Part shown: positions 26,273-36,418 of the stretch, one piece after another | Layout: every line of letters starts with the position of its first letter | Position numbering within the stretch: the first letter of the stretch is position 1 | Assembly: GCA_007844125.1 (NCBI GenBank) | Contig: CM017564.1 | Span: forward strand, 10,550,020-10,614,019 | DNA length: 64,000 nucleotides | Direction: 5' to 3' | Source of the DNA: Sinonovacula constricta | Taxonomy: Eukaryota > Mollusca > Bivalvia > Cardiida > Solecurtidae | Position numbers and translations under genes: made by a program | The notes under the pieces: generated by a model | Told to the model about the DNA's origin: nothing | What the model saw: only the letters and a program-made list of their open reading frames with translations | The model's database searches: none

Positions 26273-26765
26273 AAATAAAAAAAGGTTATATCAAAATTTT
26301 CACAGATATTTAAATCTAATTTGCATCTAGACAAAAGTAAACAGTGTAAATATAAATGTGACAAAACACAAAAACGAGACAAAACACACGAAATGAAAAA
26401 AAACATCGGTTACGGCCTTCAGTCGGCAAAAGGACCGACTGGGGTGCTAAAACCTGGTTTGTGGAGCGCTCCATGCTCGCACTTCCTGAAGATTTTTCTA
26501 TCAAACAAACAGTATAAATAAAATTATCCCGTCAGTACCTGCATCGGGAATTAAAACAGATTCAATGAACTTATGTACATACAAAATATCAAATTATAAA
26601 ATAAACTTTCAACATATGTACAGTATGTACAGTAAATGAAAACCTCGGCAATCTAAAAATTCCAAATAAATGAGTAGTTTCAAATAGAACAGTCCAAGCG
26701 CTGATGCATAATAAGAACAATTTAATGACGTCATGCAATGCCATTACGTCATATGCCAAAACATG
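26273..26765 (+). mobile_element. ACCGGT-core element, subfamily 2, longest copy
   Basis: Starts AAATAAAAAAAGGTTATATC and continues through GCATCTAGACAAAAGTAAAC and ATGTGACAAAACACAAAAAC to an intact hairpin (CAGTCGG 26420-26426, CCGACTG 26435-26441). Then come GAGCGCTCCATGCTCGCACT, TTCTATCAAACAAACAGTAT and GCATCGGGAATTAAAACAG. The end contains CAGTCCAAGCGCTGATGCAT and AATGACGTCATGC, which resemble the 3' half of subfamily 1. The AAACCGGTTT palindrome is mutated here (AAACCTGGTTT). Confidence 0.75.
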
Positions 26766-27871
26766 TTCGCAAATGTCTGCATTTCCTTTTTAATATTTAT
26801 TGTATCATTAAAAGCCAAGTATTCTTTAATTTACCAATGACACAAGCTCTCTCAGTATTTCTTATGTTTTAATTAATTAAAATCACACCAAAACAATATA
26901 AATATCCAGCTTTAAACTGCAAATTGAAAAGAACAACAATAACAAAGAAATAAAGCGTACGTATTAAATTTATATTGGAATTAGTGAAAAGTCCAAAGTG
27001 TTATGTCTTATTACAACATCTATTCCATTTGGTTCTAAACATAAAAAATAGTAAGCACCTAAGATTTTTTCAAAAGCGGCAATTTTGATTTAGAATTAAA
27101 ATAGAATTATAAATAAACGCTCGTTTGTTATCAACATTTAAAATTAACATGTTTATATAACAAAAAAAGAATTAACAAATTCTTCACAATTAAACAAATA
27201 TATTTAGATATACACTTACCGTATTGCTAAAGAATACCTTTATGATTGTAAGATGCAATTCAGACGAGAGATTAGATTTGTCCACTTGTTACTGATCAGT
27301 CTATCACCGTGTGCGTTTAAGCCCCGATCGGCTTGATGTAACAAATATAAAATCAAAGAAATATGCATTCTACTTGTATACGTATTTTGGTCTACAAAAG
27401 ATTTTTATGTCGAATTCATACTCGTCTGAACAAAATTGGAAAGGTAGTTAGTAAATACGCATATTGAAATTGTGTACAGAAGAGTTGTGCTATTGAAATA
27501 ACTTAAGACAGTAATACAAATAATAATGAACTAATTTAAAAGATAACATTGTGCAAAGTACTCAATTTTATTCTAATGATTTTACCGAGCTGTTCATCTT
27601 TTTATGTTTACTCTTGGAAGTTTTTCGATTTGTATACCTTTATAATTTTCAAGGTAAAGTTAATTTTCTGGGTTAAACTAAAATGCGTTTTCACAGTTAA
27701 TACATAACCCTGCCATTTCTTGAAACAATTATTTGAAGATCAATATAATATAGCATGATAAATAAGCAATTTGTAGAACTGAAATGACTACTTAGTGCTT
27801 TTAAATAACGACATTACAAAGTTAGCTGTTTCAATTCATATGGAAATTAGTATACAAGAGACAGAAAGAAA
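26766..27871. other. AT-rich intergenic DNA, nothing recognised
   Basis: No supported gene or repeat copy was seen. Confidence 0.55.
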
Positions 27872-28175
<304 letters not shown>

Positions 28176-28324
28176 TAGCTTACACGCCCACGTCTAAAGA
28201 AAAATATTTATTTGGAACGCCCCTCGAAAATATTACTACACGCCTGCGCTAACTGAGTGATATTTTTATGTTATTTAAAGCAATATTATTACAGGCTGAT
28301 TATGTGAAGAACATTGTCTTGATT

Positions 28325-28340
28325 TCTCTCTCTCTCTCTC

Positions 28341-28398
<58 letters not shown>

Positions 28399-28423
28399 GA
28401 GAGAGAGAGAGAGAGAGAGAGAG
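28325..28423. repeat. (CT)n-(GA)n inverted dinucleotide repeat
   Basis: A pyrimidine CT tract (28325-28398, with two short interruptions) switches at a TCGA centre to a purine GA tract (28399-28423). The right 25 bases are therefore perfectly complementary to the adjoining CT bases, giving a spacerless palindrome. Open frames of SLSLS and RERER type on the two strands are artefacts. Confidence 0.95.
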
Positions 28424-28430
28424 TTTTTGT

Positions 28431-28610
28431 TTTTGACATTTATCACAGAGACCAATTATGGATATACTAGTGACGTCTAGCTGTTTTGGTGGAGGAAAAC
28501 CAGACAAATATCGGCAGAACCTCCGAAGCTCCTCCGGTCAGATAGGGGACCTTCCAACTTTAAGACCTTAGACCCGAACAGAACCCGAATATAAATTTTG
28601 ATAGGCTATG
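28431..28610 (-). mobile_element. SINE-B, degraded copy
   Basis: On the minus strand the 3' end reads CATAATTGGTCTCTGTGATA and a short AAAACAAAAA tail, which abuts the GA tract. The body keeps GGTTTTCCTCCACC (compare GGTCTTCCTCCACC at 2495-2720), GGTTCTGCCGATATTTGTCT and AAGGTCCCCTATCTGACC. The tRNA-like 5' part is strongly decayed (a GGGTTCTGTTCGGG remnant near the B box). Confidence 0.7.
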
Positions 28611-30577
28611 TCATCTGATAAGTTACGCGTCGGCGAATATATCATTGAGAGCTTGCGAGCGTGAGAAGGTTATTAATAGTGTTTTATTAACATTTTACGT
28701 AATTGCTGAACTATTTAAGATTAAATTAAACGTGTTTGTTTTCATGAAATTTAATTTGTTGATTATAATATGATTATTATTTAATCACCAAGGCCTATAG
28801 TCTTGCGTTATTACAACCACATGCATTAACTTGCACTTGTACCAGTTCCAAGTGATAATTTGAATATTTAACTTATGCATAATGCGTTATTAAATATTAC
28901 GCATAAAGTGGAACTGATGTTGATTCAATAATAAGCCTAGAAAAAAACACATAGAATGATATTTTCTTTTTAACGTATAAAACAATCTTGTTAAACTAGA
29001 TGTATAAGTTCATTACATTTCTATCATCTCTGAAGGTCAATAGACCTATTGCTGATTATATCAATAACGCAATCCCATGTAAAGTTCTTGAAAAAAATAA
29101 CTAAAAATTCAAGACACTTTTTCAGACAGAGATATATTATGTTTAAGCAACAAGTCATCATTGGTGTTATTTTAAGCTATGTATTAATTTATCATATATA
29201 AGCTGCAAACCATAGTGTCACGTCATTTACTAATAATGATTGTAAATGGTAGTTTTGGCTGTTTAATTTTACATTTGTTTAGTAAACGTTCAATTGTCAG
29301 ACATATCATTCGTGTGCATCTTGCACACTGTTGGGAAAATTTATTGCATTTACTGTTACTGTGTTGGAAGTACTTTTTAAATAATTATCTATTCTAACTG
29401 CAGCTGATTGTAGGCATTTCTGTTTTTCTTTTTCTGCGAGTGCGAGGTTTGGGATTTAAGGATCCCAGTTGATGAAGATTACTATTTGTGTTTGTTTGTT
29501 TCTTTATTTATATAATGTCTCAGTGGTCAGTGCTATATCACTTTAGCATTTAACTTGTGTCTGGGCCTTTGTCTTGTAGTAGTCCAGTATTTAATATATG
29601 TGATAATACACATATGACTATTTCATATGATCGTTAATAAACGGCAAATGCGTAATGATTAATGAATGGTAAATGACGAGTTTACGGATAGGCACATACG
29701 GATGAGCCAACGCATCACCAAATTACTTAAAATGTTTTAGATAGTAGTCTGAATCATAGAGTTTTAATGTAGTTCCATGAAGGGCGTCCTAAGTATACTT
29801 TCAAATTAGAATGGTTCCTCAACTTTAAATTATTAACAATAGGTCGAAAGGTCAGAAATAACAAAGATATAAAGATTTATAATTTTTGGTTTCGAATATT
29901 GTCTTTGTTTAAGAAACTAAACAAATATATTTAAAATTGCAATTTTAATAATTTTAGAATTGTTAGATCGTAGCTGAAGAAATTACAGGCAACGAATTTA
30001 ATAGAATGGATCTGGTAACACATGGGCATAGTATCCTCTTATTTTTTAATGCAAGTAACGGTTACATGAGCGACTATTTCTGATTCAGAAAACGGTACAT
30101 TGCCATATATATCAACATATATATATTATGTTACAAATGCCAAATTTCAAGTAAAATGTTGTTAACAAATTAATAGAAATAACGTTTGTTAATTTCCATT
30201 CAACAGCGATTTCAACAATTGAGACAGATAACCCCATTTGGATCCGGAAGACGTACTAAATAACTTATTCCATTCTGCAATCAAGGATTCGGATTGTAAA
30301 ATAATTCTGAAGTTTAAATGTCCTTTTATCAAGCTGGTATGATTCATTTATCCATAAGCAAGACGTATTTTAATAATTGACAAAATACGTTTTAGATTTT
30401 GACTAACTATAAATCCATTGACGAAAAACTTGAGCCACTGATGGCACTGTAAAAATCATTTCCTCTTACCATTTACTTAAATCATTTAAAAGTTAAAAAT
30501 CAAATATATATCCTCTCTGTCGCATATAAAGCAAGTAATGAGACAAGTATAAAATAGGATGCGGGCAGAACTTATAG
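28611..30577. other. AT-rich intergenic DNA, nothing recognised
   Basis: No supported gene or repeat copy was seen. Confidence 0.55.
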
Positions 30578-30700
30578 TTAGATGAGATAGCGCTGCGTAG
30601 CTTGTCAGATGGTATTGATCCTCAGGACCTATTGGATAAGATACGGAAGCTTTTGACGTCTAAAGGACTGAAGGCTAGTGACTTAAGACCTGCAAGATAA
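30578..30700 (+). CDS. Candidate short exon or ORF remnant, 40 codons, unknown
   Basis: An open frame of 40 codons runs between stops at 30575-30577 and 30698-30700. It is less AT-rich than its surroundings. The middle reads SDGIDPQDLLDKIRKLLTSK followed by GLKASDLRPAR, a hydrophilic, plausibly helical peptide rich in D, K, L and R with balanced codon choice. There is no ATG at a sensible place, and no strong splice acceptor was identified, only AG dinucleotides upstream. I do not recognise the family. It could be an exon of an unseen gene, a gag-like or other transposon remnant, or chance. Confidence 0.25.
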   Translation, partial: LDEIALRSLSDGIDPQDLLDKIRKLLTSKGLKASDLRPAR

Positions 30701-33108
30701 TAGCCAGTGTCGACGAGACTATCACATCAGTGATCAGGTGCAGAACGTACTTTTTGTATGTGTGTTTGGTGGAGTTATTTGTAAATATTAATCAGATATT
30801 ACTAAAAAGGTACAGTTTAACATGTGGTAAATTTTTTGTTCAAAATTAATAAACAGTTTATTTTTTATTAATTACATTTAATGTTTAACTTGATCGATTC
30901 TGTTTCAGTCAATGGGATTATTGAATATACTCGATATTCGAAATAATGATTTTTTTAGCTTAGCGGCTTTAAAACGTGTGTTTTAATTGTATTGATGTTA
31001 ATATGATGGTCATATACAAACACTTACTAATGTTATAAGAACTGTGAAATTTTAACTGACATTAAGATGATAACAATGTTACCATGTGCAGAGATATTTT
31101 TTTAAGTACCAATAAAAACATAATGGAGTTAATAGTTTGAAATACATTTAAATTGTAATTTAATTTGTTTTATCAAACAAATTGCAACAATTGTAAGTCA
31201 ACTTTTATAATCATTAGAGTTTACAAATTCTCTTTAACAAAAAGGTGTGAGATATTGATATATCACATATCATATAAATTATGAATTTGTAACAATACGT
31301 CTAGATATATTCCAAAACTTCGTGAAATAGTTTAGGTATGATTTGACAAAAGTATTAATAAAAAGCATCATATTCGGTTGAGTGTTCTATTTAAATACTA
31401 ACAAACACAACATAGTGTATCTCAGTCCTACAGCATCAGATGGAATCATTAAAATACGTGTACATATGTTTACATCCCTGAGTATAAGTAACTTATTTAT
31501 ACATTAACATTTCCACATAGAATTTGCAGATTTCGAAATATTTGCAAAGATTGCGCACAGGTAATGTCAAAGGTTGGATTAATATATGACTATATTATGT
31601 TTAACAAATAATAAAATTAAAGTGACACTAACATATAACTTGATTGTCATGAAGTTTGGATTATTTTCATGAATGCATACCTATTAGCTTGATTTTTCTA
31701 CAATTATTTGTAAGAAACACATCCCTAAAATCTCTTTTCGTGTAGAACAAACACGCAACAGCTCCATTTCAGAGACTTTTGTGAATAATTTCATGTTACA
31801 ACAACATTTATCAAAGCGAAGAAGGTGCATTACAGTATGCATAACATTATAGCTTAAGTGACCTTCCTTCAGATAAGTTTTTTGTCTATTTCAACACACA
31901 AACACAAAAATCCTTTTAATGGCAAGTCATTGGAATAGCAAAGAGACCGTGAGTTCTAATGAATTTAATTGATTTCTTGATGTAATCAAATCGTATTGCC
32001 TCAGTGAAAATACTGATATATCGCACGTTTATTTGTTGCATCTTTTACGAGAATGTTCAAATTTAAAATAAGCTGTTTTCAATACAGATTTTATAAATAA
32101 TATTTTGAATTGAACTTCATATTTAAGCCAATAAAGACATTTTGTTTGATAGTATTGTTCAAATATGTCAAAGATAAAAGCATGAATTGCAACGAAAGAC
32201 AATGTGAATCTTTGAAAAACAACACACAGGACTAATTCCTCATATATATGTGGCTTTCAAACATTGTTCCGTTATTTACGATGTACGAGGGATTTGAGAC
32301 TAGTCGTCTTATTGACATTGTTAAATACTAAACTCAATAATTGCAGGAGAGGAAAATTAACATTAAAAGCGTTTGCCACGAATTAGTAAATCATCAGATT
32401 TGCTTACGATTCTTTTGGTTTTGCAATTATTGTAGGATTGTTTGTTTAAGACTGAGAGACAGAGAGAGAGACACAGAGAGAGACAGACAGAAGCAGAGAG
32501 ATTTCACACGACGTTGCGTAGTTGTATTCAATATTGTTTTTGACAAAGTTTATTAAGTCGCATTTTGTTCTGTATTGTGTCATTTAACATCTTGCGGATT
32601 CGGATGGAAATCTCATCTAATTGATGAATGTTAAAACGTGTTTTTATTAAAGCTACATATCCTTTCTTTTACATTCAATTTAAAAACATAAAACACACGT
32701 TTAAACATTGAGTCAATTCATACATGTTTCTTCTCTGCATATTTTATAAATTATAGAATGGCGGTGTGTCAAAACGGATCTTAATTAGTAAAATGCCTAT
32801 TTTTGGTGTGTTTGAACTTCAAATATCATCGTATCTTTAATCTTGGTAATAATATTAACATGCAAAACATCATACAGAGAAAAGATCGTGCATGGAGGCA
32901 GTACAGTATGTTGATAAAAATAGTTAAAAAAATTAGCAACGATAATACAACTAAATACATCATTTGTTGTTGTTTCAAGTCTTTGCATGCATGTATTTTT
33001 TGATTGTTTTATTGTTAATATAAGCTGTATCAAGCCTTTGCTTTTAGTATTTGCGTTTGAAGTAATATTAATTTATTATTTATAAAAAATGCTCATTTTC
33101 CATATTTC
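30701..33108. other. Intergenic DNA or 5' intron of the receptor gene
   Basis: AT-rich with no recognised repeat copies apart from a short imperfect GA/CAGA repeat at about 32450-32493. If the receptor has a noncoding 5' exon, its intron would occupy part of this stretch. I could not place a promoter or 5' exon. Confidence 0.45.
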
Positions 33109-33110
33109 AG
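33091..33110 (+). promoter_or_regulatory. Probable 3' splice acceptor in the 5' leader of the receptor gene
   Basis: The pyrimidine-rich run CTCATTTTCCATATTTCAG ends with AG at 33109-33110, 53 bases before the receptor ATG. It fits an animal 3' splice site. If used, the coding exon begins at 33111 with a short noncoding lead, and an upstream noncoding exon exists. This is inferred from sequence shape only. Confidence 0.5.
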
Positions 33111-33163
33111 AACAATGTTGAGCTAGAACTTAAATAGGAGTAAGACGCCTAAAGCCTAGAAAC

Positions 33164-34651
33164 ATGGACTACGTAGAAGGTGAACTCGTTACGATGTCGA
33201 ATTCGTCCAACCATGTGCCTGAACAAACTGTTTCCTATATTCTTAATGAAGTAACAACGGCTATATTGAATAATCTGACCAATGGGACAGATAACATTAG
33301 TGCTCAACCTCTAGTAGACTCAAGCCTTCAGATGACCCGGTTTATCGTTCAGCGGATTCTTGTTCCTCTAGTGACGGTGATCGGTTTGTCCGGCAACATT
33401 ATTAGTATCGCGGTGTTGACGCATCGTTCTATGGTGTCATCTACCAATTGCTACCTGACCACTTTGTCTGTGTTTGATCTTTTGTATCTGATCTTCAGTT
33501 TCACTCTTAGCCTAAATCATTACCCACAGGTGAAACAGCAATCAGCCTATCTTTACTGGTTCCCATACGGACGTGTACTCACAGACATTTGTAGTAACGT
33601 ATCCGTCGTTCTAACGGTGACATTCTCCCTAGAGCGACTCATTGCCGTTTGTTACCCAATGAAAGGACGAATTATATGTACACCAGAGCGTGCTAGGATC
33701 ATAACTTTGTTTGTAAGTTTAGCTGCTATCGTTTGTACTGCTCCAGAGTTCTTTGAATTTAAGACAATAGAAGTGATGAAAAACGGTGAACTTGTAGTAA
33801 AGATTACACAAACTGCCTTATACCACAGAACGTCATACAAAGTGGGCTATCAAACCTTCATCAGTGTGACATTTACGATTCTACCTCTTCTTTTGCTCAT
33901 GACCTTTAATGGTTTGCTTATTAGGTCTGTCTTGACAGCGACCCGCCTTCGGAGAGAGATGACGACATACGTATCGGTGCAGCAGGATCCAAGACGACGA
34001 CAGGGAGACCAAAACCGAATTACCGTCATGCTTATTGCAGTAGTCGTCGTTTTTCTTGTGTGTCAATTTCCAAATGCTGTCCTCCTTCTCTATAGAACAT
34101 ATCTCGACCTACAGAACATCGATCTGACCTTTAAAGAAGCTACCAACCTAACAATTTGTGCCAATGTTGTTAATTTGTTGGTACAGATCAACGCATCGAT
34201 TAACTTCATTCTGTACTCAGTCATGAGCACTAAGTTTCGCCGCGTATTTTGTCGTCTGTTCTGTCGATTTTCCGAGAATTATAAATATAATGTTTCCAGA
34301 AACGGTACAGAGATGAGTTACTTTCAATCGGTTTCAATGCGAACTCAAAACATGTCAATAAGATATCGCGACCAGAGGGCTAACAGTGTGTTATCGCGGA
34401 CATATCCGAATCGAGATGGTCGGTTAAGACAACACTTAGATCCTGTTTTGACACCGGAAGTTCTGTGTGAGAAAGCCATGCTAGTTTACCGACCAACCAA
34501 CAGCTGTTCTAGCAGTTCACACACATCTGATATGGAGTCAAATAAAGACCATTTTCACAATTTAAAACAATGCGAACATTCGTCTCTTGATAAAGGTTCG
34601 CTTAATTTGCCCCTAAATGGAAAAACACTGAGGTTGCCTTTAGCATCTTAA
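33164..34651 (+). CDS. Class A (rhodopsin-like) GPCR, probably a neuropeptide receptor
   Basis: A 495-residue seven-helix receptor with an intron-free coding region, expected in the plasma membrane and coupled to G proteins. The N-terminus (1-60) has four N-glycosylation sites (N13, N37, N40, N44) and no clear signal peptide. Helices are about 61-85 (GLSGN, N78), 96-118 (LSVFD, D105), 137-160 (ERL 157-159), 178-195, 228-255 (P241), 285-309 (CQFP 300-303) and 330-352 (NFILY 347-351). A basic helix 8 with C363 and C367 could be palmitoylated. The long tail ends in Ser-rich text near 449-454, suited to phosphorylation. There is no Cys at 3.25 (F133) or in ECL2, so the usual disulfide is missing. 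The ATG has a good context (AAACATGG) with an in-frame stop at 33131. Met11 is a less likely start. ERLIAVCYPMKGR suggests the FMRFamide-receptor-like group, but the ligand is unknown. Confidence 0.93.
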   Translation: MDYVEGELVTMSNSSNHVPEQTVSYILNEVTTAILNNLTNGTDNISAQPLVDSSLQMTRFIVQRILVPLVTVIGLSGNIISIAVLTHRSMVSSTNCYLTTLSVFDLLYLIFSFTLSLNHYPQVKQQSAYLYWFPYGRVLTDICSNVSVVLTVTFSLERLIAVCYPMKGRIICTPERARIITLFVSLAAIVCTAPEFFEFKTIEVMKNGELVVKITQTALYHRTSYKVGYQTFISVTFTILPLLLLMTFNGLLIRSVLTATRLRREMTTYVSVQQDPRRRQGDQNRITVMLIAVVVVFLVCQFPNAVLLLYRTYLDLQNIDLTFKEATNLTICANVVNLLVQINASINFILYSVMSTKFRRVFCRLFCRFSENYKYNVSRNGTEMSYFQSVSMRTQNMSIRYRDQRANSVLSRTYPNRDGRLRQHLDPVLTPEVLCEKAMLVYRPTNSCSSSSHTSDMESNKDHFHNLKQCEHSSLDKGSLNLPLNGKTLRLPLAS

Positions 34652-35085
34652 GTCAAAATTGATTACTTTGCTTAAGGTGAAAACGTGTGAAAACGCCTTA
34701 AATTAATCAAAGTAACATAAACTATTTTTTGTATTCTTGTTGTAAAATATGTGTTTTAAATGTCACGTGCATGTTATGTTTACTTCGTGCATATGAAAAC
34801 TTATATTTACGTTTTGTTACCGTGACTTGATATGAACTGTATTTAATCGAGTGTTCACATGCCTTTATCTTGTATTTTCCTTGACACTAAATTGTCAAAA
34901 TATCTTTATTTTGTATACACATCAACGTTTCAGAATAAAAAAAAATATTGTATAATTGTTACCTACCTTTATTTGCATATTACACGATTTAAAATTAAAA
35001 TGAATTATGTATATTTTGTAGAGAGGAAGTTGCATATTTAATCTAAGCACGTAAAACTACTTTTACATAAAACGGGATATAATGA

Positions 35086-35124
35086 TTTTGTATATATATA
35101 TATACATACAATATATATACAAAA
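35086..35124. repeat. TA-rich inverted repeat
   Basis: TTTTGTATATATATAT and ATATATATACAAAA are near-complementary arms around a short ACATACA centre. In an RNA from the receptor gene this would be a strong hairpin about 440 bases after the stop codon. Confidence 0.75.
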
Positions 35125-35149
35125 GGTCTTATCATGTTACATACATATA

Positions 35150-35153
<4 letters not shown>

Positions 35154-35210
<57 letters not shown>
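35154..35210. repeat. (TG)n microsatellite, about 57 bp
   Basis: An uninterrupted TG dinucleotide run of about 28 units in the 3' flank of the receptor gene. Confidence 0.97.
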
Positions 35211-35211
<1 letters not shown>

Positions 35212-35350
35212 ATTATAGTCAAATTTGTTGATCTTTCTTATTTGATATAATATAATCTTATTAATGTGTAAATATTTAAGAGTTAAACAAATGTACTTCT
35301 TCATTTGTCTGTAATAAAGAAATGAGTTTGTTTTGTGACGTCTGTTTTAG

Positions 35351-36209
35351 AATTCCTTTTTATAATTATCTCACACAATATACCTAGGTTACTGAAAGCG
35401 CTGCGAGTGTAAGAATTGGCATCGGTTCGGAAAAATATATACATGGCCTCATACATGGTCTGACCACGCTGCAGGTTTTTAAACCACTTAAAAATATATT
35501 GCAGTCAGTGTAGCCGTCTTTCGAGGTCTGGAATCGGAGCCATGACCCGTTTAACCTATGGATTTTGCGACAGTGTAGGTCACAGAGTTGGTTACGTCAA
35601 TGTGTCGTGACTGGTTCGGTGTTGTTTTATTTAATTTCTTTGAGTTGAATTATTAGATTATATACCAGCGTACAATCATGTGCACACAATATTGTCAGGT
35701 GGACAAATTAAAGTGAAAAACTGCAACGCTGTATGGATTTTTATTGTTAAAGTTGCAAATCGTCGACTTCGACTAATGGGACGGAAAGAGGCGCCCGCAT
35801 ATAAGTTTCTTCTAATTACAACAGACCCACGCAAATAAGATCAATGTTATATATATTAGTTTGCATTATAGAAGTGCGTTTACCTTAAAGAGTAATGGTA
35901 TAAAACACGGTTTGTTTGACTGCATTTTGATAAAAAAGTAAAGAAGTAAAATATGTTTAAAATTCACGATGTCGCAACTTAACTGATCATGACATGGGCT
36001 ATTCTAAACATGCTTACTAAATCTAAAACACATAGACGATCATAGAAATCTTAAAAGGAAATAGTATACTTAAACGGTGTATAGGCATTACAACAAACAT
36101 AGATGTGGTGTTTGCTTAAAGAACTTTTAAAATGCCAAAGGCGGTTTCAGATTACTGCCGAAAGGAGTATATTTCCGCAAGTAAGCTTGCATTAAAACAT
36201 GGCGTCCGG
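35351..36209. other. Intergenic DNA with a less AT-rich patch
   Basis: The part at about 35390-35620 is richer in GC than its neighbours and may be an old repeat, but I cannot match it to any element here. No gene is supported. Confidence 0.45.
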
Positions 36210-36418
36210 CAGTACGTCTGGTTGCCTTCCGACAATGTGCAACTAAAGGAAATGGCAAGTAAACATTAAATAAGGAAAACGCTATATGTCTTTATTTCGG
36301 AAACATATTTTTGAGCAGTACGTCTGGATGCCGCCAAGTAAAAGTAAAGTAAATGGCAAATAAACATTAAAAAAGGAATACGCTATAAGTCTTTATATCA
36401 GAAACATATTTTTTAAGA
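36210..36418 (+). repeat. Tandem duplication, two copies of a 106-bp unit
   Basis: Unit 1 (36211-36316) and unit 2 (36317-36418) both start AGTACGTCTGG and share AAATGGCAAGTAAACATTAA (CAAATAAAC in unit 2), a GGAAAACGCTATATGTC-type block, GTCTTTAT and GAAACATATTTTT. A few substitutions and a small deletion in the first third separate them, so the duplication is moderately old. It is noncoding. Confidence 0.85.

Larger units (their letters stand above)
34652..35350 (+). other. 3' flank and probable 3' UTR of the receptor gene
   Basis: AT-rich sequence after the stop codon. Canonical AATAAA hexamers occur at 34934-34939 and 35313-35318, and either could set the mRNA end. The stretch also holds the TA and GT repeats listed separately. 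The 60-codon open frame at 34859 is not supported as a gene. Confidence 0.5.

Noticed and set aside
28268..28507. SLSLS and RERER frames on both strands
   Set aside because: Translations of the CT/GA dinucleotide tract.
29430..29600. Possible reverse ACCGGT-core fragment (GCGAGTGCGAGGTTTGGG)
   Set aside because: One 12-15 base resemblance to the CTCGCAC block only, with no hairpin or palindrome.
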